Part shown: positions 1 to 8,854 of the stretch, one piece after another | How the letters are laid out: the number at the start of each line of letters is the position of its first letter | Numbering within the stretch: the stretch's first letter is position 1 | Source of the DNA: Sutcliffiella horikoshii DSM 8719 | GTDB taxonomy: Bacteria > Bacillota > Bacilli > Bacillales > Bacillaceae_I | Assembly: GCA_001648575.1 (NCBI GenBank) | Contig: LQXN01000067.1 | Coordinates: 1 to 64,000, forward strand | Direction of reading: 5' to 3' | Length of the DNA stretch: 64,000 nucleotides | Made by a program: the position numbers and the translations under genes | The notes under the pieces: generated by a model | What the model was told of the DNA's origin: nothing | Databases searched by the model: none | Seen by the model: only the letters and a program-made list of their open reading frames with translations

Positions 1-262
1 GTCTAAATCATTGATTCTTCGGCTTAATTTGAGAACTACTGATACTCTCAATTCCAATATCTTTCATGAGATCGGAATACGCACGCATTTTGATATCAAA
101 TTCCGGATATGATTCCCAATGATCTAATTGAGCTGTGATAAAAAGCTTTACCAATTGTTCTACAGATAGCTTTTTCATCTCATAATTTAGGAGGGGACAA
201 GCTAAATCTTCTGTAGGTAATAAAGATAAACATTGACTTATAACTGATTTATGAGCTATCAT
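1..262 (-). pseudogene. IS4-type transposase, N-terminal fragment, frameshifted and cut by window edge
   Basis: The minus-strand reading starts near 262 (an upstream in-frame start at 313 is also possible). It encodes an N-terminal segment like those of IS4-type transposases: CQCLSLLPTEDLACPLLN-like residues, then a stretch of the type KLSVEQLVKLF..AQLDHW, ending SISSSQ. The frame then meets a stop at 8-10. In the next frame the sequence continues LSRRINDLD, which is what this family has after the Ser-Ser-Gln motif. One extra base near 27-32 therefore breaks the gene. The rest lies outside the window. Family assignment is by motif memory; the frameshift is seen directly. Confidence 0.6.
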
Positions 263-402
263 AATATTGCTTTTGTGCTCCTTTGTAGGTGGATTGTTTA
301 TGGGAACAAACATCCAACATACCTACAATAGGAGCTTTTTTTGTATTTGTCTAGAAATAATATGGATAATTTTACATATAAAGGAACTCATGCAAAGCTA
401 GT

Positions 403-530
403 GGGGAAGACCCCGCAGGGCGTAAGCCCGAGGAGGCTTCCGGACCGCCCGCGAAAAGCGAAGCGCCTGGAACGAAGATCAACAGTAGGATGCAAATTTA
501 AAAATATTTAGGGCTTTTTCAACAGTCTGA
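403..530 (+). repeat. Interspersed structured repeat, copy A, 5'-truncated
   Basis: This holds the right-hand part of a repeat found at least six more times in the window. It has a GTAAGCC..GGCTT hairpin, the segment GCGAAGCGCCTGGAACGAAG followed by ATCAAC, and the right outer end CAACAGTCTG. The left half present in other copies is missing. The IS4-like fragment lies to the left, so the insertion or its decay may have removed that half. Confidence 0.75.
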
Positions 531-559
531 GATAAGTCCCCTGACTTATCTTTTTTTTT
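531..559 (+). terminator. Rho-independent terminator abutting repeat copy A
   Basis: GATAAGT and ACTTATC form a 7-bp stem followed by nine T residues. It begins where the right end of repeat copy A stops, as seen for the other copies. Confidence 0.75.
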
Positions 560-618
560 GTTCTCAATTAGTATTATGCCGAATAACTCATAATAAGCCT
601 TTTAAAGGAGAGAAAATT

Positions 619-1050
619 ATGGGACATGATCAAGATCCGAATTTGAACTCGTCAGATAAAGTGATTATCGGCATATCCATGGCAATTCTTATTGCACTCG
701 GGCTTCTAGTAATGGGAGGGGTCTTTTTATTTGGTTTTGCAGGTCTATTTCAGTTATTCAGTGTCCACTATGAAACTAAAAGTTCGCTGGTGTATTATAT
801 CCTTTGCCTTTTTCCGTTGACCATATTATTCGAACTTGGGGCAATGCTCATAATGATTAAGGTAAGATTCATAGTGAAAATAAGGTGGTTGGAAATTTCT
901 TTAAAAACAAGCCTTACGCTATTATTCATTTGGATACCATTATATTTAACAGATGAAGTAATAAAGGGAATAACAGTTCCCCTGCATACAGAGCTTATAG
1001 CAACTGTACTCTTGTTTTTACTAGATAGCTTAGTTGAAAGAAGGTATTAA
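619..1050 (+). CDS. yrvL: YrvL-family regulatory membrane protein
   Basis: A 143-residue hydrophobic protein with about four membrane segments (roughly residues 17-42, 55-80, 95-110 and 122-138). The GFAGLFQLFSVHYET-type stretch after the first segment and the overall length fit the YrvL family. In Bacillus subtilis, YrvL is a negative regulator of the SigO-RsoA system. The start ATG has the ribosome site AAAGGAGAG upstream. No sigO, rsoA or oxdC gene lies nearby, so a role as a sigma modulator here is only inferred. The following gene is separated by a Fur-boxed promoter region. Assignment is from recalled family features; any small four-helix membrane protein is the alternative. Confidence 0.6.
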   Translation: MGHDQDPNLNSSDKVIIGISMAILIALGLLVMGGVFLFGFAGLFQLFSVHYETKSSLVYYILCLFPLTILFELGAMLIMIKVRFIVKIRWLEISLKTSLTLLFIWIPLYLTDEVIKGITVPLHTELIATVLLFLLDSLVERRY

Positions 1051-1090
1051 TGTTAACCAGAAAGATATTAATATCCTAATATAGTTGCAA

Positions 1091-1107
1091 TTGATAATCA
1101 TTATCAA
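1091..1107. promoter_or_regulatory. Fur box upstream of btr-like regulator
   Basis: TTGATAATCATTATCAA contains a perfect 7-1-7 Fur motif (TGATAAT-C-ATTATCA), 46 bp before the regulator start. Iron-bound Fur would repress the regulator gene. Confidence 0.88.
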
Positions 1108-1152
1108 TTATAATTATTTTATTAACAAACTGTTGTAAGGAGACTAATTGGA

Positions 1153-2655
1153 ATGACCAGAATATCTAAATACTTTTTAGAAGAAGGAGAAGAGATTATA
1201 GTTTCTTCTTCAATAATTTATGTTGTAGGAAATGATGCATATATAAAAGATCCTGATCATCTTTCCATGATCACCATTTTAGAAGGAAAGGCTTATTGGG
1301 TAAAAGATGAATCAATCGTAACGTCAACAAGCAAATACTTAAAATTATATATGATTGAATTACATGTGATGAAACAAGATGGGACCATATTCTCTCCTTT
1401 TGAGCCCAATAAAGTTTGCCCCATATTAGATGAACTGCTTCATATCCAAGATAGCAGGTCATTTAGTGAGCACTGTCAGTTTCAAACAAAGCTTTGGAAG
1501 CTTCTTGGTGACATGACTGAAAATCAACCATTAGATGATCTAGATCATACTTTAAGGTACCTTTCGTCTCATGTTCATAAGAATTTTTCTGTTCAAGAAC
1601 TTGCTTCAAGGACAAGGATGACACCTGCATCTTTTGCCAGGGCGTTCAAGAAGAAGACAGGGGTCCCTCCAAAAGAATACCTTCTTGATAATAAGATGAA
1701 AATGGCCAAAGCACTAATTGTACAAAATAAAGGTATTAACATAAAAGATGTGGCGGGACAAGTTGGCATAGATGATGAATTTTACTTTAGCCGTTTATTT
1801 AAAAAAAGAGAAGGAATATCTCCGACCATATATATAAAGAAAATTCAAAATCGGGTAGCTGTTGTCAGCCAGCTTTTATTACAGGATCACTTGTTATCCA
1901 TTGGAATACAGCCCGTAGCTGCTCCTATGTATCCAAGTGTTTATCCAAAGACCAATGGAGTTCCTTCCTATTTAGAAAAACCATTGGAAGGTACATTGCT
2001 CATTAATGCAGAAAAATCTATCAGCTCTAAAGAAATAATGACCGTCAATCCTGATTGTATTATTAAAACATCTCTTCACCATGGTGAACAGCAGGCACTA
2101 ACATGGACGAAGAACAAAGAAGTTCATTCCATCGATTTTCAGAATTCCTGGATTGATTATCTGATACAAATTGCCTGTTTTTTCGGGAAAGAAGAGATTG
2201 TTACTTCTATAAAAAAGGAAATGAATCATTTGGAGCAACAGGCTAAAAAACAGCTAATAGGCGTTACTGAAAGTGGGGAATGGGCTGTGATTTGGGTCAG
2301 AGATGAAGAAATAAGGCTTTACGGCCATACCAATCATGCTTGTATGGATCTTATCTATCAAACTCTCGGATTCACACCGCATAAAGGCTTGCCAGAAAGT
2401 GGGTATATTGCCATAACCGTTCAAGAATTATTAGAGTTGAATCCTGACAAATTACTATTTCTATGGAGTACAAAATCAGCAATAGATAAGATTGCCAGCG
2501 ATCGATACTGGAATGAACTCAATGCTGTAAAAAATAAAGAAATACATATACCAAACAGTCAAGAATGGGATCCTTGGGGGCCATTGGGCAGAAAAAATAT
2601 GATAAAAGATTTAGTGAACTATTTTAAAGAAGGAACAACATTACTTAATACCTAG
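1153..2655 (+). CDS. btr: AraC-type siderophore-responsive activator with C-terminal periplasmic-binding-protein domain (Btr-like)
   Basis: A 500-residue cytoplasmic regulator. After an N-terminal ligand or dimer region (about 1-130) comes an AraC helix-turn-helix pair (about 134-232, with FSVQELASRTRMTPASFARA and GINIKDVAGQVGIDDEFYF-like elements). A domain of about 250 residues follows that resembles iron-siderophore periplasmic binding proteins (about 250-495). This is the layout of B. subtilis Btr (YbbB), which binds bacillibactin and activates its uptake genes. Here the gene is followed by the asb operon, so the likely coactivator is petrobactin or its iron complex (inference). The start ATG has AAGGAG upstream. 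A Fur box precedes the gene and a terminator follows it, so it is probably its own transcript. Confidence 0.88.
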   Translation: MTRISKYFLEEGEEIIVSSSIIYVVGNDAYIKDPDHLSMITILEGKAYWVKDESIVTSTSKYLKLYMIELHVMKQDGTIFSPFEPNKVCPILDELLHIQDSRSFSEHCQFQTKLWKLLGDMTENQPLDDLDHTLRYLSSHVHKNFSVQELASRTRMTPASFARAFKKKTGVPPKEYLLDNKMKMAKALIVQNKGINIKDVAGQVGIDDEFYFSRLFKKREGISPTIYIKKIQNRVAVVSQLLLQDHLLSIGIQPVAAPMYPSVYPKTNGVPSYLEKPLEGTLLINAEKSISSKEIMTVNPDCIIKTSLHHGEQQALTWTKNKEVHSIDFQNSWIDYLIQIACFFGKEEIVTSIKKEMNHLEQQAKKQLIGVTESGEWAVIWVRDEEIRLYGHTNHACMDLIYQTLGFTPHKGLPESGYIAITVQELLELNPDKLLFLWSTKSAIDKIASDRYWNELNAVKNKEIHIPNSQEWDPWGPLGRKNMIKDLVNYFKEGTTLLNT

Positions 2656-2704
2656 AAGGAATTTCGTCTATGTTGAAAGTTAAATTTGTGCATGGTTTTG
2701 TTAA

Positions 2705-2721
2705 TTGATAATAGTTATCAT
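2705..2721. promoter_or_regulatory. Fur box upstream of asbA (distal)
   Basis: TTGATAATAGTTATCAT contains TGATAAT-A-GTTATCA, a 7-1-7 Fur motif with one mismatch. It lies between the regulator stop and its terminator, about 105 bp before asbA. Confidence 0.72.
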
Positions 2722-2724
2722 TGA

Positions 2725-2757
2725 GAATGAATTTCAACAAGGGTTCATTCTTTTTTT
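2725..2757 (+). terminator. Terminator after btr-like gene
   Basis: GAATGAA pairs with TTCATTC across a 12-base loop, followed by seven T residues. It separates the regulator transcript from asbA. Confidence 0.72.
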
Positions 2758-2765
2758 GATTACTA

Positions 2766-2782
2766 TTGATAATCATTATCAA
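2766..2782. promoter_or_regulatory. Fur box upstream of asbA (proximal)
   Basis: TTGATAATCATTATCAA is the same 17-base site as the one before the regulator, 46 bp before the asbA start. Regulator and operon thus share an identically placed Fur site. Confidence 0.88.
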
Positions 2783-2827
2783 CGAAAAGGAATTTAATAG
2801 ATAGCCGATAGAAGAAAGGGTGGAAAT

Positions 2828-4645
2828 ATGCAGTATTCAGCTAAAAAAATTGCAGAAAACGCCTCCTACCAAGCTTTTATGAATTGTTTTATCAGAGAAG
2901 CCGGAGATGTGAAATGGGTGAAAAAAGAAGAATGGCTAAAGCTGAATAAACAAACCTATTTCTTGATTGGTGAGGAAGCACTCGAATTAGTGTTACCTTA
3001 CCAACAACTAAGAATATTATTGGAGGTCGAATATCACTCTTTAGTGGGAAGGCATTCATTGGGAAGAATCTATATGTATCACGAAGGAAAAAAAGAGTGG
3101 AAAGAAGAAGAACCATTAAATTGTATGATTTCATGCATTCAGGAACTGCATCTGCAAGCGAAGGAAAATGATCGACAAGAAATGGCCTCCCATTATGATG
3201 AACTGATCCTGCTAGTAATTGATAGCTATCATACTATGCAAACATATATCACCAAAAGTATAGAACAGAATGATATCAACATTAAAGATTACCATTTTAT
3301 ACAGTCTGAACAATCATTACTATTTGGTCATTGGTTGCACCCTACCCCAAAAAGTAGAGTAGGGATGGCTACTTGGCAACATGACCTTTATGCTCCAGAG
3401 CTAAGAGGATTTTTTCAGTTGCATTATTTCGAAGTGGACCCAGCCATTGTAATCACACAATATAATAAATTTGGTCAATCGGTTACGATACTAGATCAAC
3501 TATTAGAAAAGTCTGCAGAGAATAGATACCTATACCCAATGCATCCCTTACAAGCACTATGGCTATTACAACAGGAACACGTGCAGAAAGCTATACATGA
3601 TGGCCAAATCAAATACATAGGACCAAGGGGCAAACCGTTCCTTCCCACTTCATCAATAAGGACTGTTTATAATGAAAAGGAAAAATGGATGTATAAATTC
3701 TCGATTCCTGTAAAAGTGACCAATTCCTTAAGGGTGAATAAAATCCATGAGCTGAAAGCCGGAGTAGTAATGTCGGAGCTTTTTGATTCCATTGATTTTC
3801 TGAAGAGATATCCATGCTTTCACGTAATTGATGATCCTATTTCCTTATCACTGAACATTCCGGTAAAGGAGGAAACAGGATTCGAGGTTATTATACGCAC
3901 AAATCCGTTTCAAAAGGATAAAGGAAAAGGTATTCATTCCATTGCCGCATTAGTACAAGATCCCCTGCCAGATCAAGAATCACTTTTAAAAAAGTTAGTA
4001 ATAGATTTTAGCCTGACATTTCAACTTACACTTGAAGAAGCAAGCATTGAATGGTTCAAAAAGTACTGGAAATGTGCAGTTGAGCCCATGTTTGTCCTTT
4101 ATGATGAATATGGATTGGCATTAGAGGCACACCAACAAAATAGTTTGGTGGATGTCTCAAATAGCTTTCCAACGGCATTTTACTTCCGAGATAATCAGGG
4201 CTATTATCTTGCGGAGTCAAAACGTAACAAACTTGAAGAGATTGTAGGTAATTTGAAGAATACATCAAATTTATTTTATGAAGAAGAACTTATACAAGAA
4301 CGTTTCACGTATTACCTTTTTATAAATCATATATTCTCCCTTATCCATCGAATGGGTACAGATGATTTAATCGAAGAAAGCAAGTTAGTGAGTTGGATGC
4401 TTGAAGAGTTAAAAGAATCTGAAAAAAGATTCTCTGGGGAAGGAAAAAGATTTATCGTCTCCCTTTTATCGAAAAACAGACTCCCTTGTAAGGCAAATCT
4501 TCTAACTCGTTTTCATGATGTTGATGAGCTAATGACAGACTTAGAGCAGGCAGTATATACCACTTTACCGAACCCTTTATACGATGATGGCTCCAGGGGA
4601 ATAGAAGGAGAGGAGAAGCATTATGCTGCAGCAAGTTCCGTCTAA
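2828..4645 (+). CDS. asbA: Petrobactin synthetase AsbA (NIS siderophore synthetase)
   Basis: A 605-residue IucA/IucC-family synthetase, close to the usual AsbA length of about 600. NIS synthetases adenylate citrate carboxylates and join them to polyamines; AsbA makes the first citryl-spermidine amide of petrobactin in the cytoplasm. Family features include the HPLQALWLLQQEH stretch, PTSSIRTV (about residues 275-282), a central substrate region SIPVKVTNSLRV, and LALEAHQQNSLVD near 430. ATG 2828 has AGAAAGGGTGG upstream. It is the first gene of a tight six-gene operon behind two Fur boxes and overlaps asbB. With asbC-F present, an aerobactin-type role is unlikely. Confidence 0.93.
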   Translation: MQYSAKKIAENASYQAFMNCFIREAGDVKWVKKEEWLKLNKQTYFLIGEEALELVLPYQQLRILLEVEYHSLVGRHSLGRIYMYHEGKKEWKEEEPLNCMISCIQELHLQAKENDRQEMASHYDELILLVIDSYHTMQTYITKSIEQNDINIKDYHFIQSEQSLLFGHWLHPTPKSRVGMATWQHDLYAPELRGFFQLHYFEVDPAIVITQYNKFGQSVTILDQLLEKSAENRYLYPMHPLQALWLLQQEHVQKAIHDGQIKYIGPRGKPFLPTSSIRTVYNEKEKWMYKFSIPVKVTNSLRVNKIHELKAGVVMSELFDSIDFLKRYPCFHVIDDPISLSLNIPVKEETGFEVIIRTNPFQKDKGKGIHSIAALVQDPLPDQESLLKKLVIDFSLTFQLTLEEASIEWFKKYWKCAVEPMFVLYDEYGLALEAHQQNSLVDVSNSFPTAFYFRDNQGYYLAESKRNKLEEIVGNLKNTSNLFYEEELIQERFTYYLFINHIFSLIHRMGTDDLIEESKLVSWMLEELKESEKRFSGEGKRFIVSLLSKNRLPCKANLLTRFHDVDELMTDLEQAVYTTLPNPLYDDGSRGIEGEEKHYAAASSV

Positions 4646-6341
4646 GACAGGATTCAGGGTGATCAAGCAACTTTTAGAGGCCGTCATATTTGAAAAACTG
4701 TTACCATTCGATTTGAAAATGCTTAGTGGCAATGAGGTTTCAGTCAACATACACGGTCAGAAGTACAATTTTCAATCCCAAGGAATCCATTCTTCATTTG
4801 GAAGAATTCGTTTAAGAGAAGAAACAATAAGGTTTATAGGAAATGATGGCGAACAAACAATTCCCAACTTACTTGATATCGTCAATGAACTCACAACCAA
4901 TAAAGGAATCAAGAAATGCTTGATGGAGGAATTACAACAAACCATCTGTTTGAGCGATTGGAATGAAGTCAATATCCAACCTGTTTCGAGGAGGGGAATC
5001 GTATATGAGGAGATGGAATCAGCCCTGATAGAAGGGCATCCATATCATCCTTGTTTTAAAGCGAGAACAGGGTTCTCCTTAAATGATCATCAGATGTATG
5101 GTCCAGAAGCAAGTGGCTCCTTTCAATTAAGGTGGATAGCAGTAAAAAAGGAGTATATTAAAAGCTCCTTTCCATGTAAGGAGGAACAGTTCATGAAGGA
5201 AGAAATAGGGGAGGAAACGTATGAAGAACTTATTGTCCGGTTAAAAAAAGAGGGAGTCCGACATGATAACTACTCTATTATTCCAGTTCATCCTTGGCAA
5301 TGGGAAAACAAGATCATTCATGAAGTGAAACGATTTTACCATAAGGAAATCATATCTTTAGGAATCGCAGGGGATTTTTACAGGGCAACCCAATCAGTTA
5401 GAACGATTTGGAATATAACAGATCCTTCAAAAGCACACATAAAGTTACCATTAAATATGGTCAATACTTCTTCTTTGAGACTTATGGAATCAAACTCTGT
5501 TTGTGTTGCTCCTGCGCTTTCTAGTTGGTTGGTACAGGTGATTGAGGCCGATAGCTATTTGAATGATAAACTAAACGTCTTGTCTGAATATGCAGGTATG
5601 GTGGCAATGGAGGATGATATGAACCTGTCTGGTCATCTCGCAGCATTATGGAGGGAAAGCCCTAAAATCTACCTTAACGGTGAAGAAGAAGCTATTCCAT
5701 TAAACACATTGTCTTTAGTGGAGGAAGACAATTCACTATACATACAGCCATGGATTGATAATTTTGGGTTGGAGAAATGGATGGATCAGTTAGTGAAAGT
5801 CACGATTATACCTGTATGGCATTTACTTGTTTCTGAAGGGTTGGCTCTTGAAGCACACGCTCAAAATATGATACTTGTGCATGAACATGGATGGCCAAAA
5901 CGATTTATCATGCGGGATTTCCATGAAAGTCTTGAATATGTAGAAGGATTTCTCAAGCATCCTGAATTAGTACCCGATTTTTCAACATTACATCAATCAT
6001 ACAAAGAGGCCCCCTCAGATAAATATTATTGGATGTCTTCTATAGAGGCGTTGAGGGAATTAGTTATGGATACATTATTCGTCTTTCATTTCAGTGAACT
6101 TTCCTACAAGCTCAGCCTGCACCTTGATTATCCAGAAACGAGTTTTTGGCAATTGATTCGTAAAGCCATACATTCTCATATCCAGTCTCATCCAGAATTA
6201 GAGGAAAGACATAATCTACTTAAATCCGAGAAAAAGGCAATATATGCAGAATCCCTTTTCAGTAGAAAAATAGGGATAAATGAAAAGGAGTTTCGCCACC
6301 AGGTCCCAAACAGCCTTTATCATGTCAAGGAGTTGACTTAG
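4623..6341 (+). CDS. asbB: Petrobactin synthetase AsbB (NIS siderophore synthetase)
   Basis: A 572-residue IucA/IucC-family protein, somewhat shorter than the usual AsbB of about 610. Motifs seen are GHPYHPCFKARTGF (about 137-150), IIPVHPWQWENKI (about 218-230), RATQSVRTIWN (about 256-266), LPLNMVNTSSLR and LALEAHAQNMILV (about 415-427). AsbB forms the second amide, completing the bis-spermidine citrate backbone, and with AsbE-related steps yields petrobactin. The start ATG lies inside asbA (23-bp overlap) behind GGAGAGGAG, so translation is probably coupled. It is followed at once by asbC. Confidence 0.93.
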   Translation: MLQQVPSKTGFRVIKQLLEAVIFEKLLPFDLKMLSGNEVSVNIHGQKYNFQSQGIHSSFGRIRLREETIRFIGNDGEQTIPNLLDIVNELTTNKGIKKCLMEELQQTICLSDWNEVNIQPVSRRGIVYEEMESALIEGHPYHPCFKARTGFSLNDHQMYGPEASGSFQLRWIAVKKEYIKSSFPCKEEQFMKEEIGEETYEELIVRLKKEGVRHDNYSIIPVHPWQWENKIIHEVKRFYHKEIISLGIAGDFYRATQSVRTIWNITDPSKAHIKLPLNMVNTSSLRLMESNSVCVAPALSSWLVQVIEADSYLNDKLNVLSEYAGMVAMEDDMNLSGHLAALWRESPKIYLNGEEEAIPLNTLSLVEEDNSLYIQPWIDNFGLEKWMDQLVKVTIIPVWHLLVSEGLALEAHAQNMILVHEHGWPKRFIMRDFHESLEYVEGFLKHPELVPDFSTLHQSYKEAPSDKYYWMSSIEALRELVMDTLFVFHFSELSYKLSLHLDYPETSFWQLIRKAIHSHIQSHPELEERHNLLKSEKKAIYAESLFSRKIGINEKEFRHQVPNSLYHVKELT

Positions 6342-7580
6342 ATGTTCTTTATTAACGAAGATTTATATACAAATGCTGATTTAGAAGAGCAATATGAACA
6401 ATTAGACAACCTCCAGATCTTTCAAGATTGCAATAAAAAAAGGATTGCAGTTTGTACTTCAGATCTATTTGAATATCTGTCAATATGCCTCTATATAAGG
6501 AAAAAAGGTGGATCCTTGGTACCAATCCATGCCGCCACACCAAGAGATGTGGCAATAAGACTGGCTCATAAGTGCTCTTCCCACATTTTGATTTACGGGA
6601 CATTACGGACCCCAATTCTGATGGTAAATGACATCGAGGAGAAACAGGGTGTGCTCGTCCAAATGAGTTCTGGCACGACAGGGGATCCCAAATGCCTGGA
6701 GCGGCCTTGGGAGGATATACAATTGGAAATGGACGCCTATAATATTAGCCTTCCTGTTGAAAAGGATACTGTATCACTCATATCATGTCCTATCACTCAC
6801 TCTTATGGGCTTATTAGTGGTGTTCTATCTGCATTGGAGCGTAATACCATTCCTATCATACTCAGTAATTTAAACCCTAGATATGTGTTAAAAAAATTGG
6901 TAGAAAATCCTAATCATCTTTTATATGCAGCCCCAGCATATTTGAATATTTTATACAAACTCTCGCATCCAACTTTTTCTTTTCACTATATCATGACATC
7001 TGGAACATTGATATCTGCAAAATGGTTGGATGAAATAGCGCTAAAGTCAAAGAGAGTGTTGCAACAGTATGGGTGTTCGGAGACCGGATGCATTGCAATC
7101 AACCCTGATGTACATAGTCCTGAAGTCATGGGTTTTGTGCTTCCACATATCCAAGTAAAAGCCGGGATTGATAGAAACCACCCAGAGGAGATAATCATAT
7201 CCGGCAAACAAGGGGGCATCCATACAAAAGATTTCGGATACTTCAATGAAGTTGGTTCCCTTTGCCTCCTTGGAAGAATAGATGACATGATAAATGTTGC
7301 CGGACTAAATGTATACCCCCAAGAAATCGAAGAAGTTATTTTGAAATCACCGGAAATTCAAGAGGTGATTGCTTATAAAAAACCTGATGAGTATGCAGGA
7401 GAAAGGGTTTGTGTACAATATGTTGCTTCGGCGTTTATAGAGGAATCCCGATTAAGGGAATGGTGTGTAAAGCAACTTGCACCACACCAAATCCCCGTTG
7501 AATTTATACAGGTTGAATTTATTCCAAAGCTACCAAACGGGAAGATTAGCAGAAAGTTAGTAGGAGAGGTGTCTGGATGA
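6342..7580 (+). CDS. asbC: 3,4-dihydroxybenzoate-AMP ligase AsbC
   Basis: A 412-residue adenylate-forming enzyme. The phosphate-binding loop VQMSSGTTGDPK (about 103-114), the QQYGCSETG segment (about 240-248), GRIDDMINVAGLNVYPQEIE (about 316-335) and the C-terminal catalytic lysine in LPNGKISRKL are visible. In the petrobactin pathway AsbC activates 3,4-dihydroxybenzoate and loads it onto AsbD. It starts on the base after the asbB stop codon, behind AAGGAG, and overlaps asbD by 4 bp. Length matches AsbC of the B. cereus group. Confidence 0.92.
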   Translation: MFFINEDLYTNADLEEQYEQLDNLQIFQDCNKKRIAVCTSDLFEYLSICLYIRKKGGSLVPIHAATPRDVAIRLAHKCSSHILIYGTLRTPILMVNDIEEKQGVLVQMSSGTTGDPKCLERPWEDIQLEMDAYNISLPVEKDTVSLISCPITHSYGLISGVLSALERNTIPIILSNLNPRYVLKKLVENPNHLLYAAPAYLNILYKLSHPTFSFHYIMTSGTLISAKWLDEIALKSKRVLQQYGCSETGCIAINPDVHSPEVMGFVLPHIQVKAGIDRNHPEEIIISGKQGGIHTKDFGYFNEVGSLCLLGRIDDMINVAGLNVYPQEIEEVILKSPEIQEVIAYKKPDEYAGERVCVQYVASAFIEESRLREWCVKQLAPHQIPVEFIQVEFIPKLPNGKISRKLVGEVSG

Positions 7581-7870
7581 GAGAACTATTAAACCGTAAA
7601 CAACTTTATAACGCTGTTTACGAAATCATGGAACATAAATTGAATCTTCCAATGATTGCGGATTTCAAGGAGAATGCAAGATTAAATGAGGACCTCTACA
7701 TGGACTCCGTAATGATTCTACAACTGATTTTACATTTGGAATTGGATCTAGGAGTACATATTCCCGATGAGATGCTTGTTCCAAAGGACTTTCATACCGT
7801 AAGTTCTCTATTGGATTTTTTAGAAGGGTTGAGCCCAAGCTCCCCCCTAAAAAAGGAGAAGGGGATATGA
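7577..7870 (+). CDS. asbD: Aryl carrier protein AsbD
   Basis: A 97-residue acyl-carrier-type protein. The phosphopantetheine attachment serine is Ser44 in the motif LYMDSVMIL, followed by helix LELDLGVHIPDEML. It carries 3,4-dihydroxybenzoyl as a thioester between AsbC and AsbE. ATG overlaps the asbC stop (ATGA), and the next gene overlaps its stop the same way, so the three are translationally coupled. Confidence 0.9.
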   Translation: MRELLNRKQLYNAVYEIMEHKLNLPMIADFKENARLNEDLYMDSVMILQLILHLELDLGVHIPDEMLVPKDFHTVSSLLDFLEGLSPSSPLKKEKGI

Positions 7871-8838
7871 TTAAAGTTCACTGCTTTGTGAGTTGTGTTT
7901 GCGAAGTAATTAAAAACACGGATGGAGTTGACCACCGCCCTTTTTACTTCGGGGTTTGGGACGCTGATTTTGATATAACTTCAGAGGGGAAATTAAGCTA
8001 CCATTCAGAAAACATAGATCATCACTTCTTTAAAACTTGGTATGAACTACTTTATGGTATTAAGATCCATAAATGGTATGACGAGGGGAAATCAAAAAAA
8101 GAAAATATAGAGATGTTCTTGGAACTACTAGAAAACAAACAATCTTCTCGGCATATTATGGTCATGCTCGACCTTTCCATGCTTCCGGAAAGGGAAAATA
8201 AATTCCATGAGAGCCCATTTCCGCATTATGTAATGATAGAGGAGACTGACGACAGGGATGAGTGGTTTATGTATGATCCTGATTTCAGATGGGAAGGGAA
8301 ATTGGCCAAGCAAAAAATACTAGATGCTATCATGGTTCCATCCGTAAAAGGAGGTTATTACTTTGACGCAGAAAAAATCGGGCCGACAAGTCCAGATGTA
8401 GTGAAATCATATTTTCTAACTTGCATGAAACTCAAAGATAATCCAATGACATCTGCTATTAGAAGTATCGTCCAATTATACTCGCAAGGTTTAAAGAAAC
8501 ATAGAAGGCAAGAGTTGTCAGATGCATTAAAGCAAATACCTGTCCTGGCAATCCGAAAATATGCATATGAACATGCCTTCGCATTTTTTTTGGAAGCCAA
8601 CAGCTATTCGGAGGAATGGTTTGAGGCTTGGTGTGATGAAATAGAAAAACTAGTCAAAGGTTACACAACCATTCAATATCGTGCAATGAAATATGGATTA
8701 ACCGGGGATATAGGGGTATTGGAAGAAATCCATATCAAATTAAATGAACAAGATAAGCTAGAATACTTCATAAAAATTGGCTTGCAAGAATGTTTTCAAG
8801 CCTGGTTGACAGAACAACAAACCAAATCCCTTGTTTAA
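7867..8838 (+). CDS. asbE: Petrobactin aryl transferase AsbE
   Basis: A 323-residue protein with the AsbE length and position. AsbE transfers 3,4-dihydroxybenzoyl from AsbD to a spermidine amine. The N-terminal region, with the Cys-rich stretch VHCFVSCVCEVI, the segment FYFGVWDADFDI and a central HYVMIEE/WFMYDPDFRW part, resembles BtrH-type acyltransferases. The active-site residue cannot be named with certainty from sequence alone. It overlaps the asbD stop by 4 bp, and asbF begins 16 bp after its stop. Confidence 0.88.
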   Translation: MIKVHCFVSCVCEVIKNTDGVDHRPFYFGVWDADFDITSEGKLSYHSENIDHHFFKTWYELLYGIKIHKWYDEGKSKKENIEMFLELLENKQSSRHIMVMLDLSMLPERENKFHESPFPHYVMIEETDDRDEWFMYDPDFRWEGKLAKQKILDAIMVPSVKGGYYFDAEKIGPTSPDVVKSYFLTCMKLKDNPMTSAIRSIVQLYSQGLKKHRRQELSDALKQIPVLAIRKYAYEHAFAFFLEANSYSEEWFEAWCDEIEKLVKGYTTIQYRAMKYGLTGDIGVLEEIHIKLNEQDKLEYFIKIGLQECFQAWLTEQQTKSLV

Positions 8839-8854
8839 AAGGAGGATTATTTCA

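Noticed and set aside
2828-6341. Aerobactin-type iucA/iucC pair
   Set aside because: The presence of asbC-F in the same operon makes petrobactin the clear product.
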